A model generated the notes under the pieces. That model did not search any database and was not told the DNA's origin. It saw only the letters and a program-made list of their open reading frames with translations. From positions 1-64,000 of the forward strand of contig NZ_JACHGT010000024.1 of the NCBI RefSeq assembly GCF_014202425.1: a stretch of DNA of 64,000 nt, in the 5' to 3' direction. A program made the position numbers and the translations under genes. Below are positions 1-7,853 of the stretch, one piece after another. Each line of letters begins with the position of its first letter. Position 1 is the first letter of the stretch. Source of the stretch: Phytomonospora endophytica (lineage in GTDB: Bacteria; Actinomycetota; Actinomycetes; Mycobacteriales; Micromonosporaceae).

Positions 1-60
1 CGGCTTCGCCGCCCTGGCGTGCGGGGGGTCGGGGCCGCGCGCGCCCGGGGGCGGGCTGGC

Positions 61-166
61 GGGGCCGGCCGGGCCCCCCCCCCCCCGCCCCCCCCCCCCC
101 CGGCCGCCCCCCCCCCCGCCCCCGCCCCCCCCCCCCCCCCCCCCCCCCCCCGGGGGGGGGGGGGGG
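61..166. other. Homopolymeric C/G low-complexity tract
   Basis: The first 180 bases hold no gene. From about 75 there is an almost pure C tract with single G interruptions, ending in an uninterrupted C run that turns directly into a run of about 16 G. It could fold back on itself. Nothing like it occurs elsewhere in the window, and tracts this long are typical of sequencing or assembly error at a contig edge, so the sequence here should be doubted. Confidence 0.7.
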
Positions 167-182
167 CCCGCTTCCGTGTGGT

Positions 183-1610
183 CTAGCCGTGCGCGGGCCG
201 TCCCATGCCGCGGTATTTCCAGCCCGCGCCGGTCCACAGGACGGGGTCGAGGCTGTTCGTGCCGTCGATGACGCGGGCGTGGTCGACCAGGCCGGTCAGG
301 GCGGCGGGGTCGGTGTGGCGGAACTCCTCCCAGGCGGTCAGGACGCAGACGAGGTCGGCGCCTTCGACGGCTTCGGGGATGTTCTTGGCGTATATGACAT
401 CGGGCACGACGTCCTTGGCGGTGGCCATGCCCTCGGGGTCGTAGGCGGTGACGACGGCTCCGGCGCGCATGAGTTTGCGGGCGACCGACAGGGCGGGGGA
501 GTCGCGGACGTCGTCGCTGTTGGCCTTGAAGGTGACGCCGAGCAGGGCGATCTTCAGGCCCGACAGGTCGGGTCCGGCCGGACCCGATACGCGTCCGCAC
601 ATCTCGGCGGCCATGGTCACGACCTTGGTGCGGCGGCGGGCGTTGATGCGGTCGACCTCGCCGAGGAAGCGCAGGGAGTCGCCGACGCCGAGTTCCTCGG
701 CGCGGGCGACGAAGGCGCGGATGTCCTTCGGCAGGCAGCCGCCGCCGAAGCCGACGCCGGCGCGCAGGAACTTCGGGCCGATGCGGTCGTCGTAGCCGAT
801 CGCGCGGGCCAGCAGCGTGACGTCGCCGCCGGTGGTGTCGCACAGGTCGGCCATGGCGTTGATGAAGGAGATCTTGGTGGCCAGGAAGGCGTTGGCGGCG
901 ACCTTGACCAGTTCGGCGGTGGCGAAGTCGCAGGCCACGACCGGTACCTGGCGGTCCTCGGCGGCGGCGAGCTCGAACACTCCCTTGTGGACGGCGTAGA
1001 GCATGCCGCGCGCCCAGTCGCTGTTGACGCCGAAGACGACGCGGTTGGGGCGCAGGACGTCTTCGACGGCGAAGCCCTCCTGGAGGAACTCCGGCGACCA
1101 CGCCACCTCGATGCCCGCCTCGGGCGGGGCGTGGCGGGCGACGAGTTCCTCGACCCACGTCGCGGTGCCGACCGGGACGGTCGACTTGCCGACGATCAGC
1201 GCCTTGCGTGACAGGTGGGGCGCGAGTTCGGTCACGGCCGCCTCGACGTAGGACAGGTCGGCGCCGTCGGAGTCGGGACGCTGCGGCGTGCCCACGCAGA
1301 TGAAGTGCACGTCGGCGAACTCGGCGATCTCCTCGACCGAGGTGGTGAACCGCAGCCGCCCCGAGTCGATGTTGCGCTTGAGCAGCGCCTCCAGCCCGGG
1401 CTCATGGAAGGGCAGGACGCCCTGGGAGAGCTTGGCGACCTTCTCGACGCTGACGTCCATCCCGACGACCTCGTAACCGAGTTCGGCGAAACAGGCCGCG
1501 TACGTCGAACCCAGGTACCCGCAGCCCACGAAAGCCAGCCGTGGCCGCAGCGCACCGGAAGGTGGCGTGATGGGGTTGGACGGTGACGGTCCGTTGACCT
1601 GGACGCTCAC
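183..1610 (-). CDS. UDP-glucose/GDP-mannose dehydrogenase family protein
   Basis: Predicted NAD-dependent nucleotide-sugar dehydrogenase that oxidises the sugar C6 alcohol to the carboxylate in two steps, supplying uronate for surface polysaccharide. The 475-residue product has the Rossmann motif G29-C-G31-YL-G34, the active-site loop FGGGCLPKD with catalytic Cys292, and the helix ELVKVAANAFLATK of the central domain. About 20 Pro/Ser-rich residues precede the Rossmann fold. The start is GTG. It is divergent from the acyl-CoA dehydrogenase gene. UDP-glucose is the commonest substrate in the family, but UDP-ManNAc or GDP-mannose cannot be excluded because no glycan genes flank it. Confidence 0.9.
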   Translation of the reverse strand: MSVQVNGPSPSNPITPPSGALRPRLAFVGCGYLGSTYAACFAELGYEVVGMDVSVEKVAKLSQGVLPFHEPGLEALLKRNIDSGRLRFTTSVEEIAEFADVHFICVGTPQRPDSDGADLSYVEAAVTELAPHLSRKALIVGKSTVPVGTATWVEELVARHAPPEAGIEVAWSPEFLQEGFAVEDVLRPNRVVFGVNSDWARGMLYAVHKGVFELAAAEDRQVPVVACDFATAELVKVAANAFLATKISFINAMADLCDTTGGDVTLLARAIGYDDRIGPKFLRAGVGFGGGCLPKDIRAFVARAEELGVGDSLRFLGEVDRINARRRTKVVTMAAEMCGRVSGPAGPDLSGLKIALLGVTFKANSDDVRDSPALSVARKLMRAGAVVTAYDPEGMATAKDVVPDVIYAKNIPEAVEGADLVCVLTAWEEFRHTDPAALTGLVDHARVIDGTNSLDPVLWTGAGWKYRGMGRPAHG

Positions 1611-1749
1611 TGAGCGGACCCCCTACTGGCGAGTAACGCTGTCGACGAGAATATGGTTCGTACTGCCGTACTGCTATGCCTAGGTATCCTCACAGCCGAA
1701 GCGAGCACACGGTGTCCTGATAGTTGACGGCGGGTGAAGGGCGAGGTAA

Positions 1750-2919
1750 ATGGTGTTCGACGCGTACCGGTTGCCAGAGGAGCACGAGGCCATCCGCGCG
1801 GCCGCGCGCGAGGTCTGCGACGCCGAAGTGGCCCCCCGCGCCGCCGAGGCCGACGACACGGCGACCTTCCCGCAGGCCTCCTACGAGGCGCTGCGGGCGG
1901 CGGATCTGCACGCACCGCACGTACCCGAAGAGTACGGCGGAGCGGGCATCGACGCACTGGGCACGGCCATCGTCATCGAGGAGGTGGCACGCGCGTGCGC
2001 GTCCTCGTCGCTGATCCCGGCGGTGAACAAACTGGGTTCGATGCCGGTCCTGCTCGCCGGTTCCGAAGAGCTCAAGCGCGCCTACCTCCCGCCCGTCGCG
2101 GCCGGTGAGGGGATGTTCTCCTACTGCCTGTCGGAGCCCGAGGCCGGTTCGGACGCCGCCTCGCTCAAGACGAAGGCCGTCCGCGACGGCGACGCCTACG
2201 TCCTCAACGGCGCCAAGCGCTGGATCACCAACGCGGGCGACTCGAAGTTCTACACCGTGTTCGCGGTGACCGACCCGTCGGCGCGCAGCCGCGGCATCAG
2301 CGCCTTCGTCGTCGAGAAGGAGGACGAAGGGGTCAGCTTCGGCGCGCCCGAGCGCAAACTCGGGATCAAGGGCTCGCCCACGCGCGAGGTCTTCTTCGAC
2401 AACGTGCGCATCCCCGCCTCCCGCCTCATCGGTAACGAGGGCGAAGGCTTCAAGATCGCGATGAAGACCCTCGACCACACGCGCGTGACGATCGCCGCCC
2501 AGGCCCTCGGCATCGCGCAGGGCGCCCTCGACTGCGCCGCCGCCTACGTCCAGGAGCGCCAGCAGTTCGGCCGCGCCATCGCCGAGTTCCAGGGCGTCCA
2601 GTTCATGCTCGCCGACATGGCGATGAAGCTCGCCGCCGCCCGCCAGCTCACCTACGCCGCCGCGGCCAAGTCGGAACGCAACGACGACGACCTGACCTTC
2701 TTCGGCGCCTCCGCCAAATGCTTCGCCTCCGACGTGGCCATGGAGGTCACGACGGACGCGGTGCAGCTGCTCGGCGGCTACGGCTACACCAAGGACTTCC
2801 CCGTCGAGCGGATGATGCGCGACGCGAAGATCACCCAGATCTACGAGGGGACGAACCAGGTGCAGCGGATCGTCATCGCGCGGCAGGTCCTCGCCAACGT
2901 GGGATCGGTCTTCGACTAG
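1750..2919 (+). CDS. Acyl-CoA dehydrogenase
   Basis: FAD-dependent acyl-CoA dehydrogenase (389 aa, normal length) carrying out alpha,beta-dehydrogenation of acyl-CoA in fatty or branched-chain acid catabolism. N-terminal helical domain to about residue 120, middle beta domain with YCLSEPEAGSD and RWITNAG, and C-terminal helical domain. The C-terminal segment QIYEGTNQVQR matches the short-chain class, in which the Glu of YEG is the catalytic base. GAGG lies 3 bases before the ATG and 6 before a GTG at 1753, so translation may begin one codon later. A strong hairpin follows the stop. The natural substrate cannot be read from the sequence. Confidence 0.93.
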   Translation: MVFDAYRLPEEHEAIRAAAREVCDAEVAPRAAEADDTATFPQASYEALRAADLHAPHVPEEYGGAGIDALGTAIVIEEVARACASSSLIPAVNKLGSMPVLLAGSEELKRAYLPPVAAGEGMFSYCLSEPEAGSDAASLKTKAVRDGDAYVLNGAKRWITNAGDSKFYTVFAVTDPSARSRGISAFVVEKEDEGVSFGAPERKLGIKGSPTREVFFDNVRIPASRLIGNEGEGFKIAMKTLDHTRVTIAAQALGIAQGALDCAAAYVQERQQFGRAIAEFQGVQFMLADMAMKLAAARQLTYAAAAKSERNDDDLTFFGASAKCFASDVAMEVTTDAVQLLGGYGYTKDFPVERMMRDAKITQIYEGTNQVQRIVIARQVLANVGSVFD

Positions 2920-2929
2920 CGCGACGTGG

Positions 2930-2961
2930 AGCCCTCGCCGGTGTGGCCGGCGGGGGCTTTT
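2930..2961 (+). terminator. Intrinsic terminator after acyl-CoA dehydrogenase
   Basis: A 12-bp stem with one G:U pair (arms begin AGCCCTCGCC and end GGCGGGGGCT) closes a three-base loop, starts 10 bases after the stop codon and is followed by TTTT. Confidence 0.75.
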
Positions 2962-3779
2962 CGCCGTCCCCGTTCCGCCGGTTCGGCCGAGGTCCGGCCG
3001 ATCCCGCAGCGGCTCGTTCGCCGGGCCCGCGGCACTGAGGCGTCCGGGTGAATCTTGATCCGTGGCGGGCATTTCCAGGTGCGTTCGGCGTGGTGGGGCG
3101 TCGTCGGTGAGCAGCCGAGCCGCCGCCGGCCCGCACGAACGCCCTGTTCCGGACGCCGGCCCGCGCGGGAGGGAGTCGGCCGCCGCGCGAGTCGCGCGGC
3201 GGCCGACCGCCGCATCGGCCGGGACGCCCTATCCCGTGCGATGCGGGCGCCGGTCGTCGATCCGCGCGAACGCGGGATCGAAGCGGCAGACCGGGCGCCG
3301 GAAAGGAGCTGAGCTGCAGGTACCCCGGCGCCCGCGGGGTCCAAACCTCTCGGCCGGAACTTTCGCGTCGCGGCCCGGGGTTGATCGTGGTGGATACCTT
3401 GGTCATCGGGCAGTCCGGTCCGCACGGCGCCCGACGCCTCGGCGTCCCGGCATCCCCGGCACCGGCTCAAGACGTGGGGCCCGGCCCGCACGGTCGGGCG
3501 CTGCCCACCGCCTCGCCGGGGCCGGTCGGTCCCGGCGAGGCCTCCGCGGTCGGGGGGAAACGGCGTCTTTCCCGCTCTCTGACCGCTTTACCGTTGCGTG
3601 AACAACCCGTGGGCCTCCCATCACGTGTAGCGTCATGACCAGAGGGTCTGTGGATGTGCGTCCCCATCGTGGACATCGACCCCCAGGTCTCGACGGCTCG
3701 ACGGTTCCACGTCGCCGGGGTACGGCGTATCGGCGGACGCTGCACGTTCCGCCGGGAACCTCAGCGAGGACTTCCGAAG
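2962..3779. other. Long intergenic region rich in perfect hairpins
   Basis: No convincing gene. The open frames on both strands are Arg/Pro-rich and look like GC-bias artefacts. The region holds a 33-bp perfect palindrome at 3175-3207, a nested hairpin at about 3245-3300 in which both outer and inner arms carry a single bulged G, a small hairpin near 3322-3340, and an 11-bp perfect stem with a 10-base loop at 3510-3541. It could be a structured RNA, or an untranslated leader for the small gene at 3780. Confidence 0.5.
3175..3207. repeat. 33-bp perfect palindrome
   Basis: Two perfectly complementary 16-base arms (3175-3190 and 3192-3207) flank one central G. There is no T-run, so it does not look like a simple terminator. 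It could be a protein-binding site or a cruciform. Confidence 0.8.
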
Positions 3780-4010
3780 ATGGATGACACCGTCCGCACC
3801 TTCGTCGAACTGGTCAAACAGAAGCAGCACCGCATCGTCATGGACGTCGCCGCCGCCAATCTCGGCTCGCCGCTCCCCGACATCCAGGCGGCCCTCCGCG
3901 TCCGGCTCGTGGGCACCGGTGCCTCCGACGCCGAGATCGCCGCGTGGGCCGAGATGATCCACTCCACCGCCCGCGCGCCCCACCTGGACGACGCCGACCG
4001 ACGCTCCTGA
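3780..4010 (+). CDS. Small hypothetical protein (76 aa)
   Basis: I do not recognise this protein. The ATG at 3780 has GCGAGGA about 9 bases upstream. The product begins MDDTVRTFVELVKQKQHR and ends in an acidic/basic tail DDADRRS. It is soluble, probably mostly helical, with no Cys, signal peptide or membrane segment. The frame opens further upstream, to 3654, but no ribosome-binding site supports a longer form. It stands alone on the + strand between two long gene-poor gaps. Confidence 0.55.
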   Translation: MDDTVRTFVELVKQKQHRIVMDVAAANLGSPLPDIQAALRVRLVGTGASDAEIAAWAEMIHSTARAPHLDDADRRS

Positions 4011-4399
4011 ACGTGCCCGCGTCGTGAGTCGCGGGATCGACCGTCATGAGCGATCGGCATCGCCCTGAGGCGAGGAGAGAGCGCGCCCGGCACGCGCGTT
4101 CTCGGTTTCGCGCGGGTGCGTGGCGCCACCCGCGGAAGCGGCGAGGGCCCGCGCGCGGTGGTCGGCGCCCCCTGATATCGAGGCCCGGTGGCATGCCCAC
4201 AGCGTCCATGGCCGTACCCCCCCCGCCGGAGGTCTCCCCGCGAGGCCGGCTCGGTCGGGCGGTGGATCCAGCGGACCGAGTGCCCGCGGAGTCGTATGCC
4301 TCGGGGCCGCACCGCGTCGGCGGTTTGCTTTCCGATCACCACGGGTAGCCAGACGGCGCCCGGCCTCGCTCGGTGCGGCGCCAGACGAGAGGAGAGGCC
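4011..4399. other. Intergenic region without recognised gene
   Basis: About 390 bases with open frames on both strands that encode only Arg/Pro-rich sequence. I see no strong hairpin or repeat. The last 30 bases hold the GAGGAGAG ribosome-binding site of the next gene. Confidence 0.5.
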
Positions 4400-4798
4400 A
4401 TGAGCCACCAGCACAAGCCTCACATGCCCAGCGACGTGACGTCTCAGGTCGGATTCTTCGATCGTTTCGCCCAGTCGGCGTCGAAGTTCTTCTCCAAGCC
4501 CTGGTTCTTCGCCTTCTGCGTCCTGCTCGTGCTGCTGTGGGCGCCGTCGATCCTGGTGATCAGCGAGGTCGACACCTGGCAGCTGATCATCAACACGACC
4601 ACGACGATCGTCACCTTCCTCATGGTCGCTCTGCTCCAGAACACCCAGACGCGCTCCGACGAGGCCGTGCAGGACAAGCTCAACGCCATCGCCGAGATCC
4701 TCGCCGCCATGGCCGAGGAGAGCGGCTCCGAGGACGTGAAGGCGGCCGTCAAGGAGGCGAAGGCGGCCATCGGCCTCGAAGACAAGGAAAGCGCGTGA
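4400..4798 (+). CDS. Low-affinity iron permease family protein (short form)
   Basis: 132-residue integral membrane protein resembling the Fet4-like low-affinity iron permease family (Pfam Iron_permease). The family-like stretch begins FFDRFAQSASKFFSKPWFF. Two hydrophobic helices span about residues 35-52 and 63-82, the second followed by LLQNTQTRSDEAVQDKLN, a typical family signature; the acidic tail is probably cytoplasmic. GAGGAGAG precedes the ATG. Iron transport is known for the yeast protein only; the short bacterial forms have two membrane helices and their function is not established. It is translationally coupled to a second family member. Confidence 0.8.
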   Translation: MSHQHKPHMPSDVTSQVGFFDRFAQSASKFFSKPWFFAFCVLLVLLWAPSILVISEVDTWQLIINTTTTIVTFLMVALLQNTQTRSDEAVQDKLNAIAEILAAMAEESGSEDVKAAVKEAKAAIGLEDKESA

Positions 4799-5301
4799 GC
4801 GGCCACGCCGGGCATCCCGACATCGTCGACGGGTTCCCCGTGCTGAAGGCCCGCGCCATGAACGGTGACGGCGAACCCGAGGCCACCGCCCCCCGCCCCG
4901 CGCACCACGGGAGCCCGGGCTCCGGGCGCGCCTGCAAGGCGAAGGGGCGCGAGGCCTGGATCGTGGCCGCCGTCGTCAACGGCGCCGGCTCGGTGGCGGC
5001 CGCGATCCTCGCGGTCGCCGGCGTCCTCGCGTGGGTGGTCGTCGGGCTGGCCGCCGGGTTCACCCGGTCCTGGCTCGACGTCCTGTTCGCCGTCAGCGGC
5101 GCCGTCACCCTCGTGACGGTCATCGTCATCCAGCACACCACCGGTCGCCGGTTTCGCGCGCTGACGCTCCAACTCGACGAACTCCTCCGCGTCGGCGACC
5201 GCCACATCGGCGCCGAGCGTTCCCCGCAGGAAACGCAGGAAGATCTCGAACACGACGTGGTGGAGGACCGTAGAGCCGACAATGGTCGTGAAGGGACGTG
5301 A
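4795..5301 (+). CDS. Low-affinity iron permease family protein, second copy
   Basis: 168-residue membrane protein whose GTG start overlaps the preceding stop (GTGA), with AAGGAAAG just upstream. About 55 hydrophilic residues are followed by two hydrophobic segments (about 60-87 and 92-115). The second ends in VIVIQHTTGRRFRALTLQ and then LDELLR, matching the conserved end of the iron permease-like family and the equivalent part of its neighbour. The two proteins probably form a hetero-oligomer. The acidic C-terminal tail, rich in Glu and Asp, is not conserved between them. Confidence 0.75.
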   Translation: MSGHAGHPDIVDGFPVLKARAMNGDGEPEATAPRPAHHGSPGSGRACKAKGREAWIVAAVVNGAGSVAAAILAVAGVLAWVVVGLAAGFTRSWLDVLFAVSGAVTLVTVIVIQHTTGRRFRALTLQLDELLRVGDRHIGAERSPQETQEDLEHDVVEDRRADNGREGT

Positions 5302-5307
5302 TGACTC

Positions 5308-5490
5308 GTGGAGAAGCACTTCGTCGACCACATGGAGGCCTTCGGCAACGGCTATCGCGATCCGCAGGACGTCGTGGGCCGTCTCCTTCCCCCAGCGGAG
5401 GTCAGAGCACCGCACGAGTGTGTTCCCGGCGTATGCCGAACCGACCCGGGCACCGAGGAGCCCGGGCCCGCGGCGGATTCGGCGACCTGA
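5308..5490 (+). CDS. Possible small protein (60 aa), uncertain
   Basis: A GTG-initiated frame starts 7 bases after the preceding stop, with AAGGGA about 11 bases upstream. The first 25 codons have G/C third positions and read sensibly (MEKHFVDHMEAFGNGYRDPQ); the second half loses this bias. It could be a genuine small third gene of the permease operon or chance. No family recognised. Confidence 0.25.
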   Translation: MEKHFVDHMEAFGNGYRDPQDVVGRLLPPAEVRAPHECVPGVCRTDPGTEEPGPAADSAT

Positions 5491-5496
5491 GGGTCG

Positions 5497-5862
5497 TCAG
5501 TCCTGGACGGCGCGCGCGGCCTCGACCGTCGCGAACACCGGCAGCGCCGTCAGCAGTCCGTTGGTCCGCAGCACGCTCGTCACGTGATCCTGCGGGCCGG
5601 CCAGCCGCATGGCGCCGTCCCGTTTCCACAACTCCTTGGCCGAGCGGATGAGCATCCCGATGCCACTGGAGTCGCAGAAACCGACCTCCGACATGTCGAC
5701 GACGACGAACACGCCCGGCGCTTCGGACACGAGCGCATGAAACTCGTTGGCGACCGCGCCCTGAACCGCGATGTCCATCTCGCCGTACAACCGCATGACC
5801 CGAATGCCCGCCTCGTCGGCGACCTCGATGCGCAGGCCCTCAGGTTCGTCGAAACCCGTCAT
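5497..5862 (-). CDS. STAS domain anti-anti-sigma factor
   Basis: 121-residue SpoIIAA/RsbV-like antagonist that would bind an anti-sigma kinase and release a sigma factor while unphosphorylated. The signature CDSSGIGMLI places the phosphorylatable Ser at residue 65, immediately after Asp64. The strand-helix pattern covers the whole protein. No partner kinase or sigma factor lies nearby, so its partner is encoded elsewhere. A -10 like hexamer TAGCGT lies exactly six bases before the ATG, implying a leaderless mRNA. Confidence 0.88.
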   Translation of the reverse strand: MTGFDEPEGLRIEVADEAGIRVMRLYGEMDIAVQGAVANEFHALVSEAPGVFVVVDMSEVGFCDSSGIGMLIRSAKELWKRDGAMRLAGPQDHVTSVLRTNGLLTALPVFATVEAARAVQD

Positions 5863-5868
5863 GCGGAC

Positions 5869-5874
5869 ACGCTA
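5869..5874 (-). promoter_or_regulatory. -10 element, leaderless start of STAS gene
   Basis: TAGCGT on the minus strand, six bases before the ATG, so the transcript is expected to begin at or next to the start codon. Confidence 0.5.
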
Positions 5875-6027
5875 AGACACGCTTTGACCGGGCCGCAATC
5901 GCCCACCTGAAATCGAGGTGCGGGAGACGGCGTTCTGCCTGGAAGGCCGCCTTTGTGCGGGCCTTCGCGGGCCTGGCGCAACGGCCTCGCCGACCCGTTG
6001 CGAGCAAGGCCACAGCCGCACGTCCCG

Positions 6028-6054
6028 CCGCGGAGTCCGAAGTGGACTCCGCGG
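6028..6054 (-). terminator. Hairpin downstream of the Cys-rich peptide gene
   Basis: A perfect 11-bp stem with a 5-base loop lies 14 bases beyond the stop codon of the peptide gene. There is no T-run, as is common for actinobacterial hairpin terminators. Confidence 0.55.
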
Positions 6055-6068
6055 CCGGGCCGCGCCCG

Positions 6069-6242
6069 CTAGTCGCAGTGCCCGATCGGCGTGCACGAGC
6101 AGCGGTAGCACTTCTTGAGGTAGGTGAACTCGCACTTGTACCACCAGAAGTTCCGTAGCGCGCACGCCTGAGCCGCCCGCGCCCGCGAGGCTGGAACCAG
6201 CCGGGCGAGCAGCCTGTCGCCGAGTCTTCCCACGAACGTCAC
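6069..6242 (-). CDS. Cysteine-rich 57-residue peptide
   Basis: A short gene with GTG start and GGGAGG four bases upstream. The first 26 residues (GDRLLARLVPASRARAA part) form a Leu/Arg/Ala amphipathic leader. Residues 27-57 are unlike anything else in the window: six Cys (27, 37, 45, 48, 50, 56), two adjacent Trp and four aromatic residues, ending CSCTPIGHCD. The leader-plus-core layout recalls ribosomally made, modified peptides or small disulfide-rich secreted peptides, but there is no clear Sec signal and no modification enzyme nearby. I cannot assign a family. A perfect hairpin follows the stop, which supports a real transcription unit. Confidence 0.65.
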   Translation of the reverse strand: MTFVGRLGDRLLARLVPASRARAAQACALRNFWWYKCEFTYLKKCYRCSCTPIGHCD

Positions 6243-6570
6243 GTGACCTCCCGTTGCCGCGACCCGGACGTCCCCTGTGGACGGAACGGATCGTGCGGCC
6301 AATGTCCCTCACCGGCGGGCGAAAGTTCTTGAGCCGACCTTGACCGCACCGGCGACGGTGCTCGTTGGTGCCCCGGATCGCCCAGTGACCTGCGGAAACT
6401 CGCTGTCAGACGTCCTGTCAGGGCAACGTCAGGCCGGTGTCAGCACGGCCACCGATAGTTGCCCCATGACCGAGACCGGTGAGGCCGGGCAGGACGCGAA
6501 CCGTCCCGCACCGGGCCCCGCCGCAATTAGTCTCATAACCATCGGAAAGCCGTTAAAGGAGCCCGCCGTC
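6243..6570. promoter_or_regulatory. Divergent regulatory region with phased GTCAG repeats
   Basis: 328 bases separate the peptide gene from the helical-protein gene. GTCAG occurs four times at 6405, 6417, 6428 and 6439, so the copies are 11-12 bases apart and face the same side of the helix. A possible -10 (TAGTCT, 6528-6533) lies 38 bases before the rightward ATG. AAAGGAG at 6555-6561 is that gene's ribosome-binding site. Confidence 0.5.
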
Positions 6571-6978
6571 ATGTCGATCACCCTTACCGACCAGGACAAG
6601 ATCACCGTCTACAACGCCGCGCACGGTGCCGTCATGCTGATGTCCTTCGCCGGTGTCGCCAGTTCGCCCGGCAAGATCGCCGCGCACGGCAGCCTGGCCT
6701 TGACGTCCGCGACCGGTGCCGTCGGACACGTGCTGGCCAAGCGCCCGAAGGGCGCCAAGCTCGACGCCAAGTCGGCCGCCGCGCTGGCCGACCAGGTCTT
6801 CCCCGCCCTCACCGAGGCGGTCGCCCTGCTCAAGAAGCAGGACCCGGCCGAGGCGGAGAACTTCCGCAGCACCGTGACCATCGCCGTCGAGGCCGCCGCC
6901 GGCGCCCAGCGCGGTGAGGCGAGCCCGCCCGTGGTCGCGATGACCCGCAAGATCAGCGACGCCCTCGGCGCGGCCTGA
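6571..6978 (+). CDS. Small helical conserved-type protein (135 aa)
   Basis: I do not recognise a named family. The ATG has AAAGGAG nine bases upstream; the frame is open far upstream but only this start is supported. The product is soluble and Ala-rich, with predicted helices throughout, beginning MSITLTDQDKITVYNAAHGA. It includes a Lys-rich segment (LAKRPKGAKLDAK, about residues 62-74) and ends in KISDALGAA. It has no Cys, signal peptide or membrane segment. It stands alone and ends at a strong terminator, so it is probably a monocistronic transcript. Confidence 0.7.
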   Translation: MSITLTDQDKITVYNAAHGAVMLMSFAGVASSPGKIAAHGSLALTSATGAVGHVLAKRPKGAKLDAKSAAALADQVFPALTEAVALLKKQDPAEAENFRSTVTIAVEAAAGAQRGEASPPVVAMTRKISDALGAA

Positions 6979-7003
6979 TCCGGCTACCGTCCAGTTCGAC
7001 CAC

Positions 7004-7031
7004 AGCCCCCGCCGGGAACGGCGGGGGCTTA
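7004..7031 (+). terminator. Intrinsic terminator
   Basis: Perfect 10-bp stem (AGCCCCCGCC / GGCGGGGGCT) with a six-base loop, 25 bases after the stop of the 135-aa gene. Confidence 0.75.
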
Positions 7032-7183
7032 GCGTGCCCGGCATCTGCATCGGACAGGGCGAGAGCGTGTGGCGCGATCTCCCGACTGACGTCTACCCGA
7101 TTGCCCCCGAACGGCCGCCGGGGCATGGTCGGATGAGACTGCCCGTCCACAAGGGCGGGACCCATCGTCAGGGGGAGGAATCC

Positions 7184-7729
7184 ATGCTCACCGAATTCCA
7201 GCGGCGCAAGGTCGACCGGTCCTTCCGGCACTTCGACGTCAACGCCGACGGCTTCATCGACGTCCGGGACGGCGGCAAACTGGCGCAGGCCTACATCAAC
7301 GGGCTCGGCCCGACCGACCCCTTCGTCCAGCTCGCCGTGCACGAGCGCGTCGAGATCTACTACCGGCAGCTGGCCCGCGGCCTCGACGCCGACAAGGACG
7401 GCCGGATCTCGCCGGCCGAGTTCCGCGAGGTCTTCGCCCACGCGATCGTCGCCCCCGCCGACGGCTTCGGGCGCTACCTGCAGCCGCTCGTCGACGTGGT
7501 GTTCACCTGCTGCGACGACGACGGCGACGGCCGCATCGACCGCCGCGAGTTCCTGTCGCTGCAGAAGCTCCTCGGGACGACCGAGGTCGCCGCCGAGCAG
7601 GCCTTCCGCCGCCTCGACAGCGACGGCGACGGGCGCATCTCCCGCGAGGAGTTCGCCGCCGCCGCGCGGGATTACTACACGGGCGACGACCCGGAGGGGC
7701 CGGGGACGGCGCTGTTCGGGGAGGTGTGA
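7184..7729 (+). CDS. Four-EF-hand calcium-binding protein
   Basis: 181-residue soluble protein of the calerythrin/CabD type. Four EF-hand loops are visible at residues 18-29 (DVNADGFIDVRD), 68-79 (DADKDGRISPAE), 111-122 (DDDGDGRIDRRE) and 145-156 (DSDGDGRISREE). All four keep Asp at position 1 and Gly at position 6. Position 12 is Glu in loops 2-4 and Asp in loop 1, so loop 1 may prefer a different ion or bind weakly. GGGGGAGGA lies three bases before the ATG. It probably buffers or senses Ca2+ in the cytoplasm; no target gene is adjacent. Confidence 0.93.
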   Translation: MLTEFQRRKVDRSFRHFDVNADGFIDVRDGGKLAQAYINGLGPTDPFVQLAVHERVEIYYRQLARGLDADKDGRISPAEFREVFAHAIVAPADGFGRYLQPLVDVVFTCCDDDGDGRIDRREFLSLQKLLGTTEVAAEQAFRRLDSDGDGRISREEFAAAARDYYTGDDPEGPGTALFGEV

Positions 7730-7825
7730 GGTTCGGGCGCTGGGTGGGGCCCGGCGTGGGTGGGTGCGGGCGGCGCGTGGTGGGGTGCGGGCTGGTGGCG
7801 TGGGCGTTCTCGTGTGCCCGGGGCT

Positions 7826-7853
7826 CGGTGTGCGGTGTGCGGTGTGCGGTGTG
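7826..7853 (+). repeat. Tandem 7-mer, four copies
   Basis: CGGTGTG is repeated four times without a mismatch. Confidence 0.85.

Noticed and set aside
2873-3491. Minus-strand frames in the 2.9-3.5 kb gap
   Set aside because: The translations are Arg/Pro/Gly-rich without domains, cross several perfect hairpins and lack ribosome-binding sites.
4046-4348. A 100-codon plus-strand frame starting MSDRHRPEARRERARH
   Set aside because: Arg/Pro-rich composition, no Shine-Dalgarno or promoter, and no recognisable fold.
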